Assembly: GCF_028769735.1 (NCBI RefSeq)
Contig: NC_088172.1
Span: 65,875,075 to 65,939,074 of the forward strand
Length of the DNA: 64,000 nucleotides
Direction: 5' to 3'
DNA from: Zonotrichia leucophrys gambelii
Taxonomy: Eukaryota; Chordata; Aves; Passeriformes; Passerellidae
Part shown: piece by piece, positions 27,688-40,366 of the stretch
Position numbering within the stretch: position 1 is the stretch's first letter
Layout: every line of letters begins with the position of its first letter
Program-made: the position numbers and the translations under genes
Notes under the pieces: generated by a model
What the model was told of the DNA's origin: nothing
The model's input: only the letters and a program-made list of their open reading frames with translations
The model's database searches: none

Positions 27688-30600
27688 CTGAAGAACAAAC
27701 AGGGAGAGAATAAAACCAGCCAAGGTTAATTGGATTAAGAATTAATTCATTTCAAATTTTGCAATCCTCATACCTTCTTGTATTTAGGGAATAAGCCCAC
27801 ATTTTCATTCAGAGGGCAATGCAAACTTATCTATCTTTCACTTCCTCAAAGAAATCGTCTTTATTCTCCTGGAGTTGATAACAAACTAAAAAAAAAATTC
27901 TCTCTTGTAAAACCCATTCTACTGGGAGGAAAACTAAAGAACTGCTACAAATTAATACAAAATAAAAATTATTTTGAAAAACATACAAAAGAAGCCCCAT
28001 AGAAGTAAAAAAGAAAAAAATGACGCTGTCTCCCCCCTTAAAAAAAAAGGAGTCATAAACAACACCACAGACAGTATTCATGTTGGGAAACACCAGAGAA
28101 ACAAAGAAACAATACCAAAATCAGAGCAAGGCAGGTACTGTAGTTAGGGACTACTGCAGCTCTAAAGAGTTTAAGTAAGAAGGGTTATGTTTTGAACAAG
28201 AGTGCAAAAGTGATAGGATTTCCAGAAGGAGGATAATTGGGCTGGAACTGCTTGAAGTGAATTGTGAAGAAGACTGAATCTCCACCTGCTGCTGGAATAT
28301 TCTGGTCCTTCTATGCTTGTTGAGTTTACTTAAAGTCACATTGTTAGTCTAACTGTTAACAAGAAATTCTGCTATTTGTACTTCAAACAAACAGTGACTT
28401 ATGCAACACCACTAGCAATATCTTTTATGCAGGACCAGGAAGCATGGGAGGAACATCTGTTGCTGAATCTCACCCTCCTTTTCCATGTCCCACTATCAAA
28501 GCATGGTGGTTTTTCACTCACCTCAACAGAGTCTCTTTATGAGAAATTTTTACTTTATTGTCCTAAAGCAGACTGAAGTTTCAGGACTTAGCAGGTAGCA
28601 CTTCAGAGAATGTTTCAATTCTCAGTTAAATGAACACGCGTCATGTCTATATACATGCATGTGCACATATTGCTCACTGAATAGATTCTAGACTTTTTCA
28701 TAGTTTATACAACTGAAGTTCTCCTACTCCAACTTCACCAAAAGCACATTTACTGTGTGGCATACTTAGATTTCTTATTAAATTATACTAATCCAATTTT
28801 TTTGGAACAAAATATTTCTAAAAACATTGAATGGTGGCAATGTCCTGGATTCAGGTCTGACTGCTTCTAAAAACAATGCCTAAATATTTTGCTCTTAATT
28901 ATCGGGCAGCAGAGAGAACTGCAATATTATTTTTTTCCTTTGAGCACTTAATTTATTTCTATACCATCCGATGAAACTGACTACTAGCCCACCAAGTTTT
29001 GGCAGCTGCAAGAAGGTATAGTATCAGTTTTATGGACGTGGGAGAGCTACAGACTCTTTTTTACCCTAAAGAATAGCAGAAATAGAAGGTGCTTTGATAA
29101 CATGGGTTGGATTCAGATACTTGATGGATGACCACTTCAATCAGCCAAGAAAACAGTGAAAGGGAAGTCTCTGAGCAATACCCACTAATGCAGTATCTGG
29201 CAAACAGCCTGGTCCCTGATTAATCTGATACCTGACTCTGCATTCCCCTCCTTCTCTTCCATTACTGTGGCTGCTCTGTGCCTACATTTAATTTTTTGGC
29301 CTCTACTCTTCTACCCTTTTGGCTGATATTTTTGTTAAATACACACATAGTCCATCATATATATACAAACTAAATCTATAAAAGCCCGATAGGTGTTAAA
29401 ATGCTGCAATGTGAAAAGTCTATGTTTAACTCTTTAAAGCAACTGAAGAAAGAACACAAGTCATTTAAAGTTTGCCATACAGGAGCACCCATGCTAAAAA
29501 CTGATAAGAAAAACAGACTTGCCTCAGTTTTCGTGAAGAAAGAGTGGGAACGGGATAGTATGCCAGAATGGAGCACAGGTTAAAAATAGTGTAGTTAAAA
29601 GACATCCCAAGTTACTCTTTTGAATTTAAAAGGGGAAAGAATCCTCAGCAGTGAATGTATATCTAGAATTGGCAAGGGCTTAGGAAGATTGCTTTATACC
29701 TCTGATCAGTCTGCTGGGAAGCATTGAGATTTACTGAGATGTACAAAGCAGAAGAGGATGGAGGCTTCCACAGGGATTCAAAAATGAGGGCAGCTTCATG
29801 AAACAGATGATTTATGTTCCTTTTTAAGTTTAGAGAATCTTGTGCAAGTTTGGGGTTTACTCTGCACAAGATCCTAGTTGCTAAAAAAGTCACATGTCAG
29901 AACTCAGCCTCATGGTCCCCAATCAGCCGAAAGGCTGAGGTTCATGCTGTGATTTCCAAGTGGCATTGGGAGCCAGCTGGTGAGGAACACACCAACACTT
30001 TTGTGGGAATGGTTGTTTTTAGCCTTTAAATGCATTACCTCCTTTTAATCCAGATTTATTCCACAACTTCACCGATTTCTTTTGTTTTACTCTCCTAAAT
30101 GTCCTAGAAGTGTTCTTCATTGGCATACCTTCATTTTAACTCTAGAATGAGTTTCTTTTTTTCTGAAATACCTTCACTGACAAATGATTTGTCTTTTTTT
30201 CAGATGACAGTGTATTAGAAGGTGAGTGTTAATAACTTCCCTTCATTTTGAGGGTCTTAATTAACATGATTACCATTTATTGAGATGTTCAGAACCTTAT
30301 AATTATGACAAATATCATTCTCATGAGTACATTCAAAACAAATAACAAGCAGAATGTTGAGCTGTTCTGGCAATAGCTTTCTGGATCTGTCTATCCTTTG
30401 AGTGTTGTCCCTTACCAATTTGACCCTTATTTGCAGTACGGGCATTTTAGTATGCTACGCACCCATCTTGCTACCAGGAGTACTAATGGTATCAGCTCCT
30501 GCAGTAGAGTTTTAAGATCCTTTAATTTGTACTTTGAAGTGGAAAACCGAAAGACAGTACACTAAATTTTGCACAAGCCCCTGACTGTTTAAACTAGGAA

Positions 30601-31499
30601 GGACTCACATATTCCTTCTTTCCATTCTATAAGAATTATAAAAAGACAAGTGTATATTCCTCATTATATTCTGGTTCCTATTTAGTTCCCTCTCCCTGAA
30701 AAAAAAAAAAGTTTAGTTTTATAAATACAGAAAAGAAAATTAAAATCAAGAAATAATTAATGGGATTTCAGCCCATCTAAATATTTCTCCGAAATGAGGT
30801 CTAGACATTCCTCCTAAACTCCAGGCAGTAATCCCACCTGCTTGTTTACCAAGACTGTAGATTCCTAAATACACCAGTCATTCTTTATTTAGTATGAAAT
30901 TCCTAAAACTGAGTACTCTCCTTACCCATCTGTGCTCAGAAATGTCCTCTTTGGGGATATCACTAAATTTTACTTCCGCAGAGCTTCACTGAGGACTGAC
31001 CTTAAGTAAATGGTCAAGAACATAGCAGCTGATCTTTTAGTATCAGTCATCAGGCAGAGCACTTTTGTGTCTAAACCATATGCATGGAAAGATTGTATCC
31101 AATTTTCCAGCCTTTCAACCTTGAGACATGCGGCACAGTGAAAGGTCTTCCTGCTGCCTCTTCTACCACAGCTGAGCGACTGTGTAGTTGCCAAAAACAA
31201 GAGCCCAGCAGACCAAACAGGGGAAAAAAAAGAGACAGAGACTAATTCTAGGTCCATAGGTGATTCATCAAGGGGTTGAGAAGGCCTAGAATTCCAGTCT
31301 GTATGACAGCAGGAGCCAAAATGGCACATACTGCGTGCACACTATACATATTAATAGGAAAGCAAGGTGGCTGATTTTGAACGATCATCACCTTCAGTTT
31401 CATAAATGGCTCATCCTGATGTGCAGGATGTGGCAGGAAGCCCACAGAGATGAAGAAAGTGCACCTAACAAAATTCACATTTAAAAAGAAGCGTGCAAT

Positions 31500-33165
31500 T
31501 GGTCAGCGGATACAGGAGGAACAGACACTGTTCAAGTGCGCAGAGATGGGGTTGGGAATCTGGTAAGGAGCATGAAGGCAACAAGAACTTCCTACATGTG
31601 TATCAGCAGCAAAAAGAAGACAAGGGAAGCGTGAGGCTGCTGCTGGGTGGGATAAGAGACCTTGTGACAAAGAACAGAGAGAAGGCAGAAGTACTCAATG
31701 GCACCTCCTCCCTGTTCTTTACTTGTAAGACCAGTCTCCAAGGAATCCCAGGTTCTTGAGAGCAGTAGTAAAGTCTAGAGCAAGGAAGACTTATCCTGGG
31801 TCATGAAGGATCAACTCAGGGATTGTTTGAACAAATTGGACATACATAACTCCATGGGACCTGATGGGATGCACCCACAAGTGCCAAGGAAGCTGGCTGA
31901 TTTGTGGGCCGCTCTATTATATCTGAAAGATCTTACTGACTGGGAAAGGTTCCTGGGGACTGGAAGAAAGAAAATGCCACTTCTGTGTTCAAGAAGGGCA
32001 AGGAAGAGCCAAATAAGCCAGAGATACTCACCTCAGTTTCTGAAAAGGTGATAAAGTAAATCCTCCTATAAGGCTATTTCAAAACATATGAAGAAGAAGG
32101 TGATTGAGAGTTGTCAGGATGGAATTATGAAGAGGAAATCATACTTAGCCAACACTGCAGCTTCCTGTGATTCTGCAACTTGCCCAGTGGATAAGGTGAG
32201 ATGGGCAGATATTATTTATCTTAATTTTAGCTAGGCTTTTGACACTGTCTCTGAGCACATTCTCACAGACAAACTGACGAAATATGTACGAAATAAATGA
32301 ACAGTGAAGTGTGTTGAAAACTGGCTAAAGAGCCAGTTTCAAATAGTTGGGATGAGCAGAAACATTTCAGCTGGAAGTCAGTCACCAGTGGAGTGCCCCA
32401 AAGCTTGTCTATTGTTAAACAACTTCGTTTAACCTCTTCCTTAATGACCAGGACACTGGGACATGGAACAACATTAAAAAGTTTGCAGATGATGCGAAAT
32501 TGGGAGGAAGTGTCTGATACACAAGACAGTTGTGCTGCCATAACTTCAACAGGCTGCAGAAATGGGTTGTCAGGAATCTCATGAAGTTTAAAAAAGCAAA
32601 ATTCTTGCCCCTGGCACAGATTAACTCCCTGCATCAGTACAGTATGGGGTCAACCAGCTGGAAAACAACTTTGAAGCAAGACCCTGGGATTTCTGATGGA
32701 TGCTGAGTATAAGGCAGCAAAGAAGGCCAATAGCCTCCAGGGCTGCACTGGAAAAAGTACTGGCATCAGGTCAAGGGAGGAGACCCTTGCCCTCTTGTTC
32801 ACAATGGGAGAATGAGACTTATCTGCAATGTTGTGTTCAGCACAGAGCTCCCCTAAGAACAGAGACGTGGGCACACTGGCTCTAGCAAAGGGCCACAAAT
32901 ATGATTAAGGGACTGGAGCATTTGGTATAGTAAGAAAAGAATGATGACAATGTTCACCCTGGAGAAGAAAATGCTCATGGGGAATCTTAATGATGTCTCT
33001 AAGTATCCAAAGAGAGGAAGATAATGAAAGGGAAGTAGAAAATAAACTGGACATAGTCCTGAGCAATCTACTATAGATGATCTTGCTTTGAGTAAGGGGA
33101 CTGAGTCAGAAAACCTACAGAGATCTCTACCAATATCAACTATTCTGTGACCATATAATAAAATT
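31500..33165 (+). mobile_element. CR1 LINE, 5'-truncated, degenerate reverse transcriptase
   Basis: This is a plus-strand copy of the main avian non-LTR retrotransposon, antisense to SMOC2. The CR1 ORF2 text can be followed in pieces across all three frames: EKAEVLNG near 31.69 kb, SMGPDGMHP at 31851-31877, an FDTVSEHIL-like block near 32.24 kb, KKFADDAKLGGS with the catalytic FADD at 32482-32493, then RNLMKF near 32.57 kb. The end near 33.13-33.16 kb resembles the CR1 3' UTR, with a TCAACTATTCTGTGACC tail. Frameshifts and stops (for example just after the FADD block) make it non-functional. The 1.7-kb length against roughly 4.5 kb for a full element is the usual 5' truncation. The 5' boundary is approximate. 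Confidence 0.9.
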
Positions 33166-33180
33166 ATATCAATAAGAACT

Positions 33181-33358
33181 AAAACACACACAAAAAAACA
33201 AAAACCAAAAAAGGAGAAAAATGAAAAAGAAACAATACCACAAACCCTCCCCCAAAAAACCCCAAACCAAAAACCCACAAGAAGAAAGCCCAAACAAAAA
33301 CAAAAACAAGATAAGACCCCACCAAAACCCAAAACCCAGCAAAACCAAAACCACAGCA
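33181..33358. repeat. A/C-rich low-complexity tract
   Basis: About 178 bases consist almost wholly of A and C on the plus strand, with only about four T residues, in CAAAA-, CCCAAA- and CCAAAA-like units. It begins about 15 bp after the end of the plus-strand CR1. Translating its complement gives a spurious Phe/Val/Gly-rich hydrophobic frame. Confidence 0.9.
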
Positions 33359-33668
33359 GAAGCTGCATTGCTTGACGAGCACAAAAAGATGACTTGGACT
33401 CAAATTAGGGAACAGGAAATAAAATTATTTAAGATAATAAGGATTAGCACTAAAAAGAAGAAACAGTGAAAAAGCCTAGGGGTGGAGAACAGAGAAAGTG
33501 CGTAAAAGGGAGTATCTGGAATCTCTAGAAGTCATCTTTAGATTCTCATACAGTATGTATTGTGATCCTACAGTTTCAGCATCAAATTTAAACTATTAAT
33601 TTTTGACCATTTATGGACCTCAACTTGTCAAAACCAGTTGATCAACAGTGACTTTAAGTGATAAAATC

Positions 33669-33735
33669 AAAGAATCCTTAAGGTTGGAAAAGACCTCTAA
33701 GATCATCAAGTCCACTTCAGGTGGCACTGTAATTG
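33669..33735 (-). mobile_element. CR1 3'-tail fragment, reverse orientation
   Basis: The plus strand carries AGAATCCTTAAGGTTGGAAA followed by AGACCTCTAAGATCATCAAG and TCCACTTCAGG. This is the inverted CR1 3' end. It sits about 500 bp beyond the 3' end of the larger plus-strand CR1 and has the opposite orientation, so it is a separate insertion. Confidence 0.82.
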
Positions 33736-34578
33736 GCAAAGTCTAGACTATAGTATAAACAGGTAGCAATAACTCAGCACTTGAAGAATACGTGAAAAAA
33801 TCCTCCCCAAGAATATACTATTTTACAACAAGCGGCTTATAACGCATGTCTCTTTCACAAACCTTATGCAAATGATAAAAGAGATTTTGCTTAAGTTATA
33901 AAAGAGTTATGATTGCATCAAGATACCTATACTGCCTGCCAACTCCATATGAGCTTCTATAGCATTCCTACAAGGGCCAAACCTCAATAACCAACTTAAA
34001 TAACATCCTTTGGAACCTGATAGGTGCTTTGCCTACATCTGCACTGTGTGGCTTACAATAATTTACCATGTATCCGGCTCAGCTGAGATGACTGAACTCC
34101 AACTTTCTATTAATAACACACTAAAATGATATTTCCTAGCTATGGGTTCCCGAGGAGTTGTTCCATCAAAGATCATCATATTAAATAGTTGAGGAGGTTG
34201 CTGGAAAAATAAAAAAATAACTAAGCATTTCTGAGGCTGGATGTGGTTTGTGTCATAAGCCATCTCACTTGCCTCTTTTATATTCAGGATAAGGAGTGTG
34301 AGATTTCCTCTGGGATCATTCATTATATGCTTCAAGTCTTGGATTCCTAGCACAAAAAAGGAGTAAAGAAGAGGACTAGGATGGCAAAACTGCCTGTGCC
34401 ATTGCAGTGAAAGAATCCGTGGCCATCTGGCCTTAATTTTTGATGTCTCAAAGTATTTCACTTTATATAAAAACTGTATGACATAATTCCACTGGCAGTA
34501 GAAATCTACATGATAGTTCATGGACACTAGGGCATGTTCTTACCAGAGCTGTTGAGAACTGAACATGTACTCCCATAC

Positions 34579-34765
34579 CTGGTTGAGGTACCGGGGATGG
34601 GACGTCCCGTGTCCACCAGCACACACCAGCAGTAGCCCGTGGAAGGATGGCACTGCACTGGTTTGTAGAGGCCGCCCTGAGCACACTCTGGAATGAACAC
34701 ATTGTCCTTCTGGGGCTGCTTTGCTTCCTCCAGGGCTGACTGAAGCTCTTGGTCACATGACGATG
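34579..34765 (-). CDS. SMOC2: SMOC2 internal exon C (most of second thyroglobulin type-1 domain)
   Basis: This 187-nt exon enters in phase 1 and leaves in phase 2. It encodes an Ala from the split codon and then 61 residues, beginning SSCDQELQSALEEAKQ and ending TGRPIPGTST. It carries five of the six cysteines of a thyroglobulin type-1 repeat: SSC, PEC, the QC of KPVQCHPS, and the pair in the hallmark CWCV. It also has the GLYKPVQC and GTST signatures. This matches SMOC2's second thyroglobulin domain, a small disulfide-bonded extracellular fold. The acceptor is TAAAAG after a T-rich tract. The donor is CCAG|GTATGG, which leaves an AG that joins the G of exon D to make Arg. Reading through the donor instead adds a short tail ending at a stop near 34527, so a retained intron would truncate the protein. 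SMOC1 is less likely because exon D matches SMOC2. Confidence 0.96.
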
Positions 34766-37700
34766 CTTTTAGATGGAAAAGAAAAAGCACTGAAGAAGAC
34801 AGATGGAAAGAGCCTACTCAATTTATCAAAGAGATTTTATACCTTTCTTTGATTGCATATAAGGATTTTCTTTGTTAAAGCTTGCTACAGCTCAAATACC
34901 AGCTACATTGGTTTAGGCTATATATTGTTAAAACCTTTGTTTCCTTTTCATGCAGCTGCTTCATTTTATAGTCCTAATAGTATTCTGAATGCCCCCTTTC
35001 ATATACTTGATGTAATCTATGGATAAGCATATACTTTGTGACCTTAAAAAAATCCTCATGCACTCCACAGTCCCTAAAGAACGGATCCTTTTCAGAGTCA
35101 ACAGTAAAAATACAACTGCCTAGGATTCCTTAAATGAATTATTCATATAGATATTTATTTGGATGCTTATACTCTGCTCATTCTCTCCAGTTCTGAAACA
35201 ACCTCTTAACACAGTGAGAATTCTTCCACGTTCTTTTCCGGTGATTCTGGTGTTGGCAATGTATCATTTGCTCTGGAAAGCGAAGACCCACAAAAAGAAT
35301 ACATTTTTATGTCATGGAATCAGTATGTCTGAAATCTTTCAGAATGTGTGAAAAACTTACATATTTATATATTCTCAGCCTTTACATGAAACTATGAGGC
35401 AAGGGGGAAAGAGAAGAAACCACAGGGCCTGAAAAGGCCTGTCATTTTACACCAATCAGTAAAATAACACCTCTGCTGAGGATTTTTGGTCACTAATAAA
35501 CTGGTACATGTGAAAGTTCAGAGACAGTAAATAAGAAAGACTATATATTCAAGCCATTATTTTTCCAGGGAATTTAAAATCACCTATCATTTGAAATTTA
35601 GATTGTTAAAAATACATTTCTAAATAACTCCTACACTATCCATTAGGAAAAAAATATTAAATATTTGAAAAGCAAGAATATTAAGCACTCTGCAGATGTT
35701 CAAATTACTAACAGGAAAATTTCAAGCCAGTAAAATTTCAATCAGTAACAGATTCTCTTCAGTTAAAGAACAGTCATTTTAATGTTACAATAAAAAAAAA
35801 AAAGTGGGTAATATTTGTTCTTCTTTCAAACCAGTTAAAGGATTTACTTTTTGACTTTTAATAGTTCAGTGCACAAAGAACAAGTTGAATCCTGACTGAA
35901 TATTCTAGCGCATTTTAACAAATTTTAGCTCTAGGGTAATCTTGTTTTCTTTCATCCACAGAATTCAGAAAATGCACTGCAAACTGCAGGCACCAATAGA
36001 AATTCACAGAATAATACTGCTCCTTGACAGTTTTTTGCATATGCAAATGTCCAAAATCAGTAAGACTTCTGTGGCAGGGGAAAAGGTGCTATGAAGCTAA
36101 ACACCTTCATACTTTAAATGGCACACAATTCCACCTATACAATGGCCCCCTGGTTTACAAAACAGTGTGGTTTTTTTCCAATCCATGTAAAAGGCTTTAC
36201 AAAAGAAAATATCACTTTCTAGCTTGATTACACAAGGCACAGATGGAGGTCTTTAGCTGATTTTTTTTCCTCTATTGTTTCATATAATGCTTGAACAGGG
36301 TATCTGGGTAAGGTGATGATTTTGCATGCTTTTGTGTTGGTCTACCCACTGACATAAACAGAGATTGAGTACCTCTCAAATTTCCAGTGTGTAGATAATA
36401 AAGTGTACTTAGAGAATCACTGTAGTATGGACAGAAACACTCTTTTAAAAAGGGATGTAGGAATTATTTTCATATTGAAACCTTCGCAGAAATAACTATA
36501 GCTTGACAAAGTAGAAATCTGTCACCAACATCCTACTAGAGTAGCCAAAGTAAATGTTTCCATCAGTGAATCTGGATTATGATGAATATCAGTAACAAGC
36601 TGTAACAACTCCAGAAAACACCTCACTTAGCTTTGTTGTTCACTTTTTATGTTTCGTATACAATCAGGCATAAAAGAGCACATGGGGTGAAGCAGCTGCC
36701 ATGAGAGACAGGAAATAATTACTTTTTAAACTCCACTAAATTAATGTTTCTTTCATACTGATAAACCTTGGGACCATGCCATTAGTTACTGTGACCTTCT
36801 CTTGGTTTATGTCCTTGTAACTAGCAACATAATATGGCAGATGTGCAGGTATTCTTATCTCCCCAGAACCCAGCCTTGTATGAAAATACATTTGCATGCT
36901 CCCAGCGTTGTTTAGAAAATATACTGGTGTATAAAGACCACATAATCAGGTCATCCAGATAAACAAAATGTATCTGAATAGAGTGGGTGTGATGGAAAAT
37001 TCCCAGTGCAGAAGCTGATATGAACTTTTTCAGCTGTGGACACAAACTGTGCTCTCTAATTTCTGTGAATCTCTAGTTTCTACTGATTGAAATAACCTGT
37101 GAAGGACTGCACTGCTGACTCATGGGCCAGTGCAGTCACCTCTGTTAAGGTGATTTAGGTGTCAGCGTTAGACTTAGATAACTGGTCTTTACTGGTTGAA
37201 TAGCTGAGGCAAGATTTTCTACAAGCTTTGCTCAAGCCAGAAATTTTTATCTGTTGCACTAGGTCATGTTTCTCCTGGTCAGGAAATGTCAAGTTTTAAA
37301 CGTCAGAGGCACAGAAAAGCAGAATTTTGGGGAAGATGTCACAAGAGGGCTGAAAACATGGCTTATAGCTTTAGGAGGGACAGTCAGAGGACTGCTTGAA
37401 CTTAACAACAGAAGTGAGACTGGAAACTGAGCAGACTGAGCAGTAATCAAAGGAAGGTTTAAAGATAAAGGACTTTCCCCTTCTTGAAACTTTTAATTTC
37501 TTATCTTTCCCTTACAGATAGGAAATTTTAACAAGCAGAGGAACACTTACTGCTGGGCTTAAATTAGTTTTCAGATAAAATCTAGATTATTTCTAACAAA
37601 TTAGGAAAAAAAAAAGAATATGATAAACACTACATCTGTCAGTTCTCTATTAGTCAAATGACTGAGTCTTATTACAAATCTGCTGAACAGAGTTCATTAA

Positions 37701-38831
37701 ATTAATCTAACAAAAGTGCACAATAACTCATCATTTTTCTTCCTTACACAATGGCTCATGAGCTTCAGGTCAGCTATCAGGCCATCTGCCCAAGAAAGTA
37801 ATTTCTGAAGTCTAATGTTTTGCACATTTCTGATGCAACTATTTGTGTTACCATTACTACTTCCCTGTTTATTTTCCCCACTAGAACATTGATCCTACCT
37901 AAAAGAAAACTGGTCTACAGTGCTTATCTATAATCCTGCCTGCCAGAACCAGAACATTAATCCTTTGTGTGATTTCCTGTCTAAGGGAGCCATTCATCCA
38001 CTTTCAGACTTTTCTTTCAATTATTTACAACAGGAGTAGTGGAAAGATGCAACTGTAGCCCTGTGATGCTAAGAGCTCTTATCACAAGAGCTACCATACT
38101 GCTGAAAATAATTGCCTTTGTAATGTCAGAAGAGTCATGGTCAACAAATGTTCATTTCCCAGGAGAACCAGTGATAAATGTCATTAGCTTAGAAAATCTC
38201 TGACAGTTTGTCCAAACAATCTGACAACAACTATGAACTGGAACCATAACAGATGGATGCCAGAAGTTCATAAAATGAACAGTATAGAAAAGGATCTATG
38301 TCACAATAAAAGTAGGATAAATACCTTACTCATTAAAATGCATCAAACTTTCTCTGGAATGTGTTACTACAATAATATTCCTGCTGGGAACAGAAAAGCA
38401 CTGACACTCCTGTTTCTTCTTTTTAAAGAATGTGCTTACACTGTTGTTATTTTACATAATTCCTTCAATTTTACCTTGCTAGAAAAAAAGAGATCATTTC
38501 CAAGCATCTTAGTAAAAAAACATAAACCAGGCTAAAAATATATAAACATGGCTTAAAAAATCTTTTCTGCATAGTCTATCATGTTGGCCAGTGCTGTAGG
38601 CTTAGCTGGGATAATTTATTTCAGGTTAATAAACATTTCTGCATTTCCTACCCAAACTACATTTTAATTTAGGCTTATAAGCATTACTGATTCAAAATAG
38701 ACATTTCAATCGTATAAGGAAATACACTTTTCTGTCCAGTTTTACATCAAGAGTCTTTGTGCCATCTACCCAATGGCCATTTCTAAATGACAAAGTAAAA
38801 TTCTTGCTCATGACAAAGAAAAGTTAAAAAA

Positions 38832-38860
38832 ATGCTTTAGATGTAACGTATCTAAAGCAT
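38832..38860. repeat. 11-bp perfect hairpin, 7-nt loop
   Basis: ATGCTTTAGAT (38832-38842) pairs with ATCTAAAGCAT (38850-38860) around a GTAACGT loop. It is short enough to be chance, and no function is assigned. Confidence 0.85.
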
Positions 38861-40262
38861 GTTCCACTTCCTATTTCACAGTGCCATTCAATTTCTTCTC
38901 TTTTCATTTTAAAGATTAGTTGCTAAATACATTTTTCATGTTCTGGTTTAAGATGCCTTTACAGTCCATTACAAACAACCAGCTGAAATGCTGCATCTTA
39001 ATTTTAATTTTTTAAAAAAACTTCATTTAATTAAGAAAATTTAAATTAATTCATTTCATTTTTAAAAAAATACCTCAATAGCAATAGGATGTAACACTGT
39101 AATTCCTTATTTATTGAAGACTCCATTTACTCATCTGTGATAGGCTACCTAAAATGTTAATTAATGTTTACTAGGAAATGTCCTAGAGGAGAATAGCAGT
39201 GATTTTTCTGGAAAAGTCATCCTGAATAATCTGTTTAACTGTGCATTTTTCTGTTGCACATCTAAAACACTGAGTGCTGTATTATGTATGTTAGGATAAT
39301 CATCTTGTTAGCCTTGTAACAGGCTCCTTATTTCAGAAATTCAAGCAGTTTTTCTGCTGTATCTTATCACAACTTCTCCCAATGTGTGGAATTTCATGAT
39401 TACAAGAAATTTGAGTTGGGTTTTTTTGCATAAATGTAAATACCTGTATTTATGTCTAAATTTCAGTGTAGTCTGCAGGAATAAGTTGTCAAGTCTGCAG
39501 AAAATTGCAGAGGCATCTGTATGGTACTTTAACATTTCCTGCCACTATACAAACATTTCCTTCCAACTTCCTTAACTCCACAATGTGTATACAACAATCA
39601 GAATCCACTCCAAGAAATTCTGTTTTCAGTTGGTTCCTTCTGCCTCCTTTTCTCATTATAATGGGCCATGAAAGGACAATTTAGACAGCCTAGTTTTCAG
39701 GGTAAATGGATCTTTTATTAGGGCTTGAAGCTCAGTGTCCCATACAGAAAACAGGTAACAAGAAACCTGTGAACAAAAATACTTCCAAAAGTGATAAGCA
39801 AGTTCTAGAGGAGTACAGTGTAACATTACAGACAGTCAATATTGCAGTCCTACCCTGTTTCTGGGAGGATATACACACAGGATAAAATAATGTAATCATG
39901 CCTAAACTGTATGATAATTTCTGCTAATCAGAGTGTTATTCAAATCAACTGTCTGTCCCAGTAAATTAAGTCTAATTTAAGTGCACTTCAAGTACTGATT
40001 TACAGAAGTTTTGCGCTAGGTTATTTCAATACACCATGATTAGGATGCATAAATACTCATCCTATTGATACCCATGAAACCCTCCAAGAAATGTCACATC
40101 TCATGAGAATAAGAATGTGTTCCATTTGCTTAGGATGAACCCTCTTTGAACCAGTGAAGTTGATACACCCCAAGGAAACTGATCACAATATGTTTTTATA
40201 TTTTTAACTAGTTTTCACAGTATTCAAGTTTCATTGAATGGAATTGCACTTACATTACACCA

Positions 40263-40366
40263 AATTATATTTCCACATATGACCAAAATGTTCACATTAG
40301 AAAGGAAAGTGGGAATTATATTTCCACATATGACCAAAATGTTCACATTAGAAAGGAAAGTGGGAA
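40263..40366. repeat. 51-bp tandem duplication, two perfect copies
   Basis: The 51-base unit at 40263-40313 is repeated exactly at 40314-40364, with two further bases in register. The unit contains ATATTTCCACATATGACC and ends in GAAAGGAAAGTGGG. No mismatch is visible, so the duplication is recent, polymorphic, or an assembly artefact. Confidence 0.97.

Larger units (their letters stand above)
27688..34578 (-). other. SMOC2: SMOC2 intron C-D
   Basis: This 6.9-kb phase-2 intron splits the second thyroglobulin domain before its last cysteine. It is interrupted by an antisense CR1 LINE (about 31500-33165), an A/C-rich tract directly after it, and a small CR1 tail scrap near 33.67 kb. A 154-codon open frame at 34063-34527 follows exon C, but it is not in a frame that could join SMOC2. 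The part from 27.7 to 31.4 kb shows nothing recognisable. Confidence 0.85.

Noticed and set aside
32853..33368. 171-codon hydrophobic minus-strand frame resembling a membrane protein.
   Set aside because: Its Phe/Val/Gly-rich part is the complement of the A/C-rich tract and the rest is the antisense of CR1.
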